NCBI GenBank assembly: GCA_015680685.1
Contig: MNCI01015611.1
Location: 104,836 to 168,835 of the forward strand
DNA length: 64,000 bases
Source of the DNA: Gnetum montanum
Taxonomy: Eukaryota; Streptophyta; Gnetopsida; Gnetales; Gnetaceae
Reading direction: 5' to 3'
The notes under the pieces were generated by a model. The model was not told the DNA's origin. It ran no database searches and saw only the letters and a list, made by a program, of their open reading frames with translations. Shown here in pieces: positions 54,801 through 61,260 of the stretch. A program made the translations under genes and the position numbers. Numbering within the stretch: position 1 is the stretch's first letter; each line of letters opens with the position of its first letter.

Positions 54801-57411
54801 ACCCTTGGAATAACAGTGTAGTCCATTCCCGACTTTTCCCAAGGGTAAAGCAGTTGGTTGAAATCACCCACAATAAGCTAGGCCCGTTGATTTGGAATCA
54901 GCAATGCAACCCTCCAGCTCCTGCAACTGAAGCTCCCAAGCTTGGGCCCCATAGAAATTAGTCAACCAAAGACCTTTTGAGGGTATGAAAACAACAATGC
55001 TCCACTTCAAGGAATCAACCAACGAAATCTTAGGCTTGGCCAAAATGGGCAGATCTCTTGCATGTCTTTGACATGGCTTTAGGTGTTGATTCCAACCCAC
55101 CCATTGTAGGTGGAATGTCTATGAAACCTGCAGCTAAGTTTCCTACAGGCAAACAATATCACACTCCTCACTTCGCATAATCTCTCTTAGGGTATTTCTT
55201 TTGTAGGGTGTACCTTGTCCTTTACAGTTCCATGAGAGAATCTTCATGCGTGACTGGTGGACCATCTCTAGTAGACCTCTTTCAGGGTCTGCTGTGTTCC
55301 CAAATCAATATTCATCTGTGTTTGTTTGTTCTTCGTAAGTTGGTTGGAAGGGCAGGCTAGCTTACTTGACCCTGGCAAAATTGGAATGCTACTCGGGTCC
55401 TCCATTTGTAGAGGGGTCAAATCCGGCATCCATGGCAGAGGGCCTTCCCTAACCACGTTAATCCATTTGCTTAGTGGGGGGAGCTCCACTCCTTGTTTCA
55501 TGGGCAAGACCATCGACAGTGTAGTGGGAGAAGGGTTGCATGCTTGTCTCCCCACACCCTTTCCCTTCAACTCGTGTATGTCGGCATGCAGGGCCTGTGA
55601 GTAGCCCCGACATCCCACCCGGATCCACTTCCCATCTTTGGGAGTCGTGTCTTTAGGTGGCGCTCGCAAAGGCGACTTATTTGACTGCCTACTCTTCCCT
55701 CGAAATCAGCACTTGGCGTTGCCATGTCCATCTTTCCCACAAATAGTGCATCCCTTCCTTGGATGAGCAACCACCTCCTAAGTCGACTACTCCAAGTTTT
55801 CAAACTCAGCGTGGATCCGTTCCTCTCCCTCTGGCATTTTGAGCACCATTTCTTTGACCAGATCCTTGAAAAACAAGGCCCGCCAGACACAAAAATGAGC
55901 AAATCCCATACGTTCCATGGATGATGTAAAACAATCAAAGGAGATGAATTCCTTGAAGAGACCAGCAATCTTCTTTAAAAACTCAAGACTCCACATCTCC
56001 CATGGAATCTTGGAGACACGCACCTAGATTGGTGCTATGGAAAACAAGTTTGTTTCCCGGTGAGCCCTCGGCCGCCAATGCATTAGCACTAGTTCTTTGG
56101 CCCTGTAGAACCATGGTCCACCTAGGAGGACCCTATCCCTGCCCTCTAGATTCTTGAAAATGAACAATAACAGCTCTTCAGAGAGACTCCAGACTTCAAC
56201 ATCCTTAATCCCCTAGATCCCCTCATTTGGTGGTCCACGAATCCTTAGGCGCATCACATCGTCTTGATGGGAATAGGCCTCGATACCACTATCCTCTGAC
56301 TTTTAATTGCCCCCTAGCACCCTTGCCAAACCTAACCTTGCCATAGCACCCATCCCCTCCATGGTTGCACCACATGCCTGGAGACCCTCAGCCGTCCCAG
56401 CCCTTGCTCCCACGCTTGCCATCCTCCCCAATTCCCACAACTTTGAATTTTGACATATTTTAATTAATTAAATATTTAATAATTTCAAAATTCTAACTAA
56501 ACATCAAAATAAACTATGGATCCACATCACATTAATTTCCTAGTATTGTTCTAAAATAATGCTAGACTTTGCAATGCTCATTCATTAATAAAAAATATAT
56601 ATTTCTTAAACTTAAAATAAAAAAATTAAATAAAAATTAGAAATAAATAGTAATCTTGCTTATGTCACCAAAACAAAGGTCTTCATATTACGAAGAAGCA
56701 TTAGGCACATATACAAATATATATATAAACTTTAAAACAAATTAAAGTTTAAATATTTAATAAAGTACTAAGGTCACATGTACAAATGTGGGGCATTAAA
56801 TATATTAACAAATAACTTGTAGTTCTATGAAGTCTTATTTCACCTATTTTACTGTAGAGAAATTTGAAGAGAAAGGTAGAAGGGCTCATACCCAGGGATA
56901 AAGATGAAAACAAGGCTGCTTCCAAGGTATTCATTACTGCAAACTGTTAAGTGATATGTTTATATTGTGGTTATTATTTGAATTAGTTGCTTGTAACCAA
57001 GATATTTTGTATTGTTTGTTTTCCCACTGGTGTTTTGGTTGCCCTCCGTTAATTTGGAAGAAATAAAACAATGTTGAGTTGCCTTTACATTCACTGCTTG
57101 CATTTTTCATTTTGGAAAAATAAAACAGCTCCTTAGGACATGATAAAGCTTATATCTTCCTATACAACTTTATATGTTAGAAGGTTATCTTAGAGTATGG
57201 TATGGTTATGCTTGGTTCTTTTGAGCTTGATTTCACCTATATCATGCAGATCAAATTAGAACATCCGAAAGATGCGGACAAAGGGCAGATTGATAAACAA
57301 AATCAAGATAACATAGCTGGAGAGAAAGAGCAGTTTCAGAGAACTTCCAAGGTCAGTTTATTGGATAAATTCTTTGGTCAAAAACCTTCAGGTGCTTCTA
57401 ATCAAAATTGA
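39096..57411 (+). CDS. UBP12/USP7-like protein, 12 spliced exons, catalytic Cys replaced by Gly
   Basis: Exons: 39096-39225, 39478-39626, 39704-39939, 40038-40253, 40361-40469, 40549-40664, 40757-40855, 40940-41049, 41150-41224, 41858-41936, 42019-42150, 56858-56926, 57250-57411. That is 13 pieces counting the last two tail exons, about 560 codons. All acceptors are AG and donors GT; phases fit with no stop or frameshift. Domains: MATH (ITWKIDKF ... NGFLLDNSLTVLV), then USP with QQDVQEFY, RRLFEGSLFNYIEC, DIKGCKDVYASLDKFFQAE, LQLHLKRFEYD, SGGHYYTFIRP and SAYMLVYIRVADKDEI. This matches plant UBP12/UBP13, deubiquitinases of about 1100 residues, but the C-terminal ubiquitin-like half is missing. 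The Cys box reads NQGATGYLNSM (Gly at 39886-39888 for Cys); His is kept (41184-41186); the Asp of KFDD is Asn (41868-41870). The start exon is unresolved. Confidence 0.85.
42151..44195. other. Intron sequence of the UBP-like gene, unassigned repeats
   Basis: AT-rich, no splice-compatible conserved exon. 42200-43020 has a different, more mixed composition and short echoes (ggaactgg-tgatatatctaaacagacc at about 42410 and ggaactggggatgtaccc at about 42490), which suggests an old repeat I cannot name. The ORFs here have no recognisable domain. Confidence 0.4.
44196..44462 (-). repeat. 3' LTR of Copia 3
   Basis: On the minus strand it reads TGTTGGAAACC to GGTTTCA; 267 bp, same length as its partner. 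Confidence 0.95.
44463..44478 (-). other. Polypurine tract of Copia 3
   Basis: The plus strand reads ctccccctcaagctgg; in element sense this is ccagcttgagggggag immediately before the 3' LTR, a classic Copia tract. Confidence 0.9.
44470..45783 (-). pseudogene. Copia 3 reverse transcriptase and RNase H
   Basis: 45783-45577: MDYEETFALIAKLNSIRILL, LDIKNAFLNGTLEEEVYM (RT motif A region). 45522-44866: HTLFVKKSE, IVYVDDMVITGDD (catalytic YVDD), VKDLGALKNFLRMEIARS, then GCKPINTPLE, YQHLVGKLIYLSLTRPNI and the RNase H start. 44751-44470: MKLHSDSKSTISVVHNRVQHDRMKHVRI, KTKIENGTIDLSYIPTKPQE. These are all standard Copia landmarks in order. Stops at the piece ends (near 45530, 44880) break it. Confidence 0.9.
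46558..47569 (-). pseudogene. Copia 3 integrase
   Basis: The pieces 47569-46889 and 47034-46558 overlap in different frames. GAG-pre-integrase: LWHNRLGHPSFSYLKHL (HRLGH-type) with HCNHCILTKQTRT zinc ligands. Core: FHLIQSDAWRPAQVS (D of the DDE triad), FVTFIDDHTRVSWVYLMRDK, ILRTNNGREYFSLEFNAYL (second catalytic position reads TNNG instead of the usual TDNG), YTPQQNGVA. The DDE triad is therefore damaged. A 51-bp repeat around the N at 46645 falls in its C-terminal part. Confidence 0.9.
46594..46697. repeat. 51-bp exact direct repeat around a single N (probable assembly join)
   Basis: Bases 46594-46644 and 46647-46697 are identical and separated by 'nt'. This is the same pattern as at 1321-1418 and more likely an unmerged overlap than a biological repeat. 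Confidence 0.85.
47570..47890 (-). pseudogene. Copia 3 aspartic protease region
   Basis: 106 codons containing NAWISDAGASDHMTGSNTRF and LVLHVPELKCNLI. The usual Copia active site is WILDSGAS(D/H)H; here it reads WISDAGASDH, so the catalytic D-S-G triplet has become D-A-G. Confidence 0.85.
47884..48895 (-). pseudogene. Copia 3 gag
   Basis: 48895-48584 starts MPTSKMANPISSIAESF, followed by ITTHKLNDSNFKEWHQSILL, GKGKMGYLMRAIAAPEPGSA and ENSTMMAWLINSM: the DUF4219/UBN2-type gag start. Continuation is broken to about 48150. 48120-47884 covers the linker after the zinc-knuckle position; the minus strand near 48070-48020 has a C-x2-H-x4-C-like remnant. Confidence 0.85.
48934..48946 (-). other. Primer-binding site of Copia 3
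   Basis: The plus strand reads ggctctaatacca, directly next to the 5' LTR; in element sense it is TGGTATTAGAGCC, the initiator tRNA-Met site with one change. Confidence 0.9.
48947..49213 (-). repeat. 5' LTR of Copia 3
   Basis: 267 bp, pairs with 44196-44462. Near 49154-49185 it has C-to-T changes (tagctattatccttgat) compared with the other LTR (cagctatcatccctgac). Confidence 0.95.
49153..49857. repeat. Tandem duplication of LTR end plus flanking DNA
   Basis: Unit 1: last 60 bp of the right LTR (49153-49213) plus flank 49214-49510. Unit 2: the same 60 bp (49511-49570) plus flank copy 49571 to about 49854. The breakpoint word acagc is present both in the LTR and in the flank (ctcaagacagc). 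Units differ by a 20-bp deletion at about 49750, a short insertion at about 49605 and point changes. Confidence 0.9.
49858..50684. other. Non-coding DNA between Copia 3 and LINE 3
   Basis: Presumed intron of the UBP-like gene. Has a pyrimidine-rich patch (49890-49925) and a tatttatatga at 49985. No gene or repeat family recognised. Confidence 0.5.
50685..50699. repeat. Target-site duplication of LINE 3, left copy
   Basis: The sequence acaactttgaatttt recurs at 56437-56451 at the other end of the LINE. The poly-T (poly-A of the minus-strand LINE) follows directly. Confidence 0.85.
51100..52420 (-). pseudogene. LINE 3 extra C-terminal domain
   Basis: The 52400-52086 open piece reads MVYHTNKELSKLVERCEWVE, RMEFKGIKIKTTETTLAFYL, GTPATGEIILPMLGGC. 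Further pieces follow to about 51100, Gly/Ala/Pro-rich and ending in a Leu/Gln/Arg helix (51315-51118). It is the counterpart of 36700-37640 in LINE 2, with the same order: helix, 'KGIKI..T...A..LGTP' core, then a low-complexity tail. Function unknown. Confidence 0.5.
52600..52934 (-). pseudogene. LINE 3 zinc-finger (zf-RVT) region
   Basis: 52934-52707 ends VCWGRLPKKIKVFLWLIESN, matching LINE 2's LPKKIKAFGWLVLHEALP. The following Cys/His part (to about 52600) is disrupted; LLLWEAWKVQNHKIFR lies at about 52540-52490, like LWTLWRARNDRVFRG of LINE 2. Confidence 0.75.
52950..54510 (-). pseudogene. LINE 3 ORF2 reverse transcriptase domain
   Basis: 54509-54258 holds the linker VEEIWGEYQGDKGDPWNFLR. 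Around 53560-53480 the palm motif A (KAYDT) is split by a 25-bp insertion. 53321-53109 has LPLLFIIAMDLLKYHCKATG and CLVEHYTNDMMLLRH, where the catalytic YADD has become YTND. So at least two lesions destroy the active site. Confidence 0.8.
53490..53540 (+). mobile_element. Extreme 5'-truncated LINE insertion (11 nt plus poly-A) with target duplication
   Basis: The 13-bp word agtatcatatgcc occurs at 53490-53502 and again ending at 53540. Between them lies gaacattttctc followed by 14 A. The 11 nt aacattttctc are exactly the last bases before the poly-A of LINE 3 itself (minus strand, about 50707-50717). So a LINE of this family inserted on the plus strand with nearly all of its body missing. 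Confidence 0.75.
54640..55260 (-). pseudogene. LINE 3 ORF2 endonuclease domain
   Basis: Minus strand: the start of ORF2 near 55250 encodes MKILSWNCKGQG-like sequence; 55100-54864 has the LWLTNFYGAQAWELQLQELE segment (N-x-Y-G); 54842-54651 has DLDITNCQFTWSNKRRGTEW (FTWSN) and ILSRIDHVSIS (the S-R-x-D-R/H motif). Order and spacing match LINE 2. Several stops. Confidence 0.75.
55560..56330 (-). pseudogene. LINE 3 ORF1 with DUF4283-like region and zinc knuckle
   Basis: The minus strand at 56023-55787 reads MRVSKIPWEMWSLEFLKKIA, then FISFDCFTSSMERMGFAHFC and KMPEGEERIHAEFENLE, the second half of a DUF4283/DUF4283-associated ORF1. In another frame at about 55760-55715 lies CTICGKDGHGNAKC, a canonical CCHC knuckle (C-x2-C-x4-H-x4-C). 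The protein would bind LINE RNA. Frameshifts separate the parts. Confidence 0.75.
56437..56451. repeat. Target-site duplication of LINE 3, right copy
   Basis: The sequence acaactttgaatttt is identical to 50685-50699. Confidence 0.85.
56452..56857. other. Intron end before the tail exons
   Basis: AT-rich DNA ending in cctattttactgtag, a good plant acceptor. No other feature. Confidence 0.6.
56858..57411 (+). CDS. Two C-terminal tail exons of the UBP-like gene
   Basis: 56858-56926 reads RNLKRKVEGLIPRDKDENKA... and ends at donor AAG/gtattc. 57250-57411 follows acceptor atcatgcag, reads IKLEHPKDADKGQIDKQNQD... and ends at TGA (57409-57411). Both start and end in phase 0, as does the exon ending at 42150, so the tail joins cleanly after TEELK. 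The tail is short, charged and disordered-looking, ending KVSLLDKFFGQKPSGASNQN. In full-length UBP12 a long ubiquitin-like region stands here instead. Alternatively these exons belong to another gene's 3' end. Confidence 0.6.
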
Positions 57412-58542
57412 AGTTTTTTGTTAAAACATTTCCAATATTGTCATCCTCTATACTGAGTATTTTCTGTACATGGTTTTAGGCTTTTATTAAGTCCATATTT
57501 GTTGGAATTGTTCATCTTTGTTATAATTAGTTTGTAATATCCAAAATCAAATTCATTCAATTCTTCACATTTGACTCAATGGAACCTATGTTATGCTTGC
57601 AAGTTTTTTAATTGCTGTGCTACCTTTAGCCAAACTTTTGTAGGAAAAACCTTTTTTGTTCATTAATTACATCACTTTGAGTTGAAAATGGAAGATGGAA
57701 TAATGTGCAACATAAGGGTAAAATATATTAATTGTGCCTGCTACAAATGGTAAAAGATGAGTAACATATTATTGGAATGATGCAAAACAAATTTCTTCCC
57801 AAGAAAATAGAAAATCTTAAGTCAAACTTTATATGAATTATTTAAGCTACTAATATTGGTTCTAGGTCATGATATAGATGTTCAAATTACATAAATATTG
57901 GATACATTTGTTGTACAAAGTTTTATTGCCATTGATGTATTTTGTACAAATGAATTTATCAGATCTTTTGGGTTTACGAAAATGTAGTTAAATTTTAATT
58001 TTAATTTCAGTTTTAATATTAGTCTAGATAATTTTGGCACAAGACTTTGAACCCTTTAGATAATAATTTAGGGTTGTTAGGTATGCTTCTCATTGTTCTT
58101 TAGTCCATATAGCAGTGGTGCTTTCATCTTTGATAACATCATAGCTTTCACAATTAAATCCTTGCCTTTGGAACTTCAAATTTATTCCAAAGCAAATATG
58201 GCAAAATGAGTATTGGCTCATGACAACTAGTAGTATAGCCATTGGTTTACTTATTGATAAGGTGTTCAGTCACAATTTGTAAGTTGATTTAGAGCATTGG
58301 ATATGGGGAAGTGTTTCATGTGCTCTATGTTTATAGTCTAGCATGTTTGGTTGAGGTTCTTGGACTTCTAAGATGCATCATAGCCCCCTGTGTCATACTT
58401 TGAGGTTGTGTGTATGATTCCAAGCTCTTTAGGATGATTTTGGCTTCATTTGGATGTCCTTTGGTCCTTTTGGCATGCTCCCTTGGGTTCTAGCTTTCTT
58501 TTGGAATTGTTGATGCAAAGTGTGGTTTTGGAGGGGGGAGGA
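57412..58542. other. 3' flank of the gene, no further gene seen
   Basis: AT-rich to about 57950. From about 58060 the composition changes and a G-rich tract gaggggggaggatg (58531-58544) appears just before the putative LTR, so 58060-58542 may be retroelement DNA. Confidence 0.4.
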
Positions 58543-59490
58543 TGTGGTGACTACCCTACATTAGGGCGCCCCTTGTGTCAATGTAGGGGCAATGACACAC
58601 CCCTTGCTAGGCCTGGTTTGGCTTCGATGTGACCAGGATTGGCTTGGGTTGTGCTGATAGACCTTTGTTGACACTTAGGCATTGACAAACCTCCACTATT
58701 ACATTGTGAAAACTATAAATACTCAAGATGAGCTCTCAAACATATCATAAACATAGCAGTCATTTCATTTTGGCTTTGGTGTTCGGTTTGTGTGAAGAGT
58801 TGTTCCTCCTTTGGGTAAGTTGATTCCTTTCCTTGTTGTGTGTATATTTTGAGTTGCTTTTACAAGTGCAGTTAGACTTTGTTACAGTATTACCTTGCGT
58901 ATGTAGCCTGAAACTGCTTGGTCGATGTACAATCCAGTGTTTGCATAGTGAATAAAGCTTATGGTATTCCCTAATTACACTGTTGATGCCTTAAATCTAA
59001 AAACAATAAAAATGTTTATTTAATTTCCTTTGATCAAGTTGCAATGATTCGTTCCCTACCCAAGGAGGTCATAATTGTATGATATGGTGTTGGGCCATCA
59101 CGGTTATTACTAAGAGCCATTTATTGCTTTCTGTGTATGGTGTTGTACCTATCTCATAAGGGATTGCAATATGTGTCAGTGACAATGAGCATTGCACCTA
59201 TCCCCATAAGGGATTGTGATGCATGTGTTTATTATTATTTTATTTTTATATTCATAAAATCCATAAAAATTATAAAATATAAAATCATAGATATTCTCTC
59301 TATTCCCTATCATGACAACATGGGCTTTTCCTTGTATCATATGTATTATAATCTATTTTATATTTATTGAATGCAACAATATACATGAGTATTCTTGGTA
59401 ATCTACTCAATATTATCTTCAAAGATTATGAGTGGATTGCATTGTGTTCTGTATGATAACTTTTGTTAGTTAAAATCAGCAGGACCCCTG
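58543..59490 (+). repeat. Putative 5' LTR of copy E
   Basis: It starts TGTGGTGACTACC, has TATA ctataaatac at about 58711-58720 and AATAAA at about 58949-58954, and is followed by a primer site at 59495. No second LTR is in the window to prove the borders; the G-rich tract just before it could instead mean that it is the 3' LTR of another element. Confidence 0.4.
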
Positions 59491-59494
59491 TTGT

Positions 59495-59512
59495 TGGTGT
59501 TGTTGTTGGGGA
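59495..59512 (+). other. Primer-binding site of copy E (tRNA-Asp type, all C changed to T)
   Basis: The sequence tggtgttgttgttgggga equals the plant Ty3 tRNA-Asp site TGGCGCCGTTGCCGGGGA with every C replaced by T and nothing else changed. Confidence 0.6.
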
Positions 59513-59587
59513 AGATGTTGGTGATTTGCCTTGAAATACTTGTACATTCACAATTTTCCTTTTTTTTTTAAGTTGTTGATTTTGTAG

Positions 59588-61260
59588 GAAATAAAGGACA
59601 GGAGCAAATATGGCTAAATTGAACAATGAAAACAAGTTGAACTAGAAACCTTAGTTGGTTCAAATCACTTTCAAAAACATAGTGAATGAAGTAGCACCTC
59701 CTATTGTGATGAAATTTCATCAAGACAAAGTGGGATGATGGTGTGATGCACATGGATGATTTTGCAAAGAACCTAGAGAAGTTACATTTGACACCTTTGA
59801 GGAGGCTTCGTCCAATCAAGGCTTCATCGAGAATTTAGTTGATTACTAACCCATGTCACCCCAACAATTAGAGTATGCTCTTCATGAAAAGAAAGAGCTT
59901 CATGGTATGATTGCAGAGGAGTATGAGTGCATACATGTTGGGAAGCAAGCAAGACCTTCTCCTAGACATGCTTATTGCTATAACATAAATGATTCTAAGG
60001 GAAGGAGGTCCATGCATCTTTGTCCATAGGGCCTGAGCTATGCTTGTGGTGATCCAAAGTAGTCCATTATGCCATCTTTGTCTTATCTTTATTTGGATGA
60101 GGTGTTGATGGCATCGATGAGCCATTGTTTCCATGGACCTACTAAGGTCAAATTCATGAAGAAGTTTGCATCCCACCTGAAAGCATTGATGAGAGTAGAA
60201 TCAAAAGGTTGATATGGTTGACATGCCCACATTTAGTGGGCAGTTCAATGATGATCTGCAGCTCCATGTTCAAACATTTATCATCTTTTGTGAGTTGCAA
60301 GGGTTGAATAGTGAGTGGAAAAAACTCCATCATTTTCCCCATACACTCATTGATCATGCTAAAACATGGTATCAAGCTCTTCCACGTATTTCCATCTCCT
60401 CTTCGGCATACATGTTAAAAGCTTTGAATGTTAGATTTCAATCTTATGCTTGAGTTGCAAACCTTAGAAATAAGATAGCAGGATGGAAGTAGGATACCAA
60501 TGAATCATTGGACGTGGTGATAGAATGGTGCAATTGCATGCTCAATCAATGTCCAAATCATGGGTTTAACAAACATGACCAATTAATGTACTTGGTAGGA
60601 CTATAGCCAGAAACTTGCGACAGGGTGGATATGTATGTTATGGGTAAACTTTACCAAGGGTCAATGGATTAAATTGGTGTTGTGTTAGATGTTGTAGTTA
60701 AATTGGAAGGTGAATGACATAAACATGCCAATGTAGAGGAAACCAACAAAAATCCCCAATTTTAGAAGGATGTAAAGGATGTTGAATGTAAGATTCAACT
60801 TTTTGATGTTATTGAAGCCCTTTTTCATGAAAGCCTAAGAACCAACGACTTTGGCAGATTTTGCCAATGTTGTTGACAAGGTATGGAATGTGTTAAATCA
60901 AAAGATGGCATCATGTTTGAAGGAAAATAAAGTTGTTGAAGTGGCTGTGAAGGTAGTTATACCACAAGGCAAGAGTGGTCAAAGTAAATCAAAGGATAAG
61001 ATGCTTTGCCATGATCAAATTCTTTATCCTTGTGGTCCATTTTCTCAGCCACAACTTCAACAAGGGATAGAACATGATTCTTCAATTGTTTTCTCTACAT
61101 TGCAAAAATCTTTCTCATGTCATCCTCCTTGTTATAGTGAAATTGAACAACCTACGAATCAAATACCTCATGTAATGCCCCATAAATATTGCCCATATCC
61201 ACCACAACTACCTCAGCAGCCGTAGGTCTAACAATGTCCATCATGGCCTTTTGTAGCATT
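59588..61260 (+). pseudogene. Ty3 gag remnant of copy E
   Basis: The clearest part is 60214-60453: MVDMPTFSGQFNDDLQLHVQ, then NSEWKKLHHFPHTLIDHAKTWYQAL, the gag core also seen in B and D. Further on lie broken frames such as YLVGL-x-PETCDRVDMYVMGKL (about 60590-60650), equivalent to GLGHETRRTLGTYAQGRL of copy D, and a Pro/Gln/Tyr-rich stretch at 61130-61225 like the linker after the zinc knuckle. Stops are frequent. Confidence 0.65.

Larger units (their letters stand above)
50700..56436 (-). mobile_element. L1-type LINE (LINE 3) in an intron of the UBP-like gene
   Basis: 5.7 kb, flanked by a 15-bp exact target duplication, with its poly-A tail as T-run at about 50697-50706. Minus-strand order: ORF1 with zinc knuckle (56300-55600), endonuclease (55260-54640), RT (54500-52950), zinc finger (about 52830-52600), extra C-terminal domain (52400-51100), 3' UTR. 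Structurally the sister of LINE 2, but less GC-rich and more decayed. It is full-length, so it was inserted by a complete reverse-transcription event. Confidence 0.9.

Noticed and set aside
58531-58544. G-rich tract as proof of a 3' LTR of a second Ty3 element
   Set aside because: No internal coding sequence of such an element was found upstream; left as an alternative for the putative LTR of copy E.
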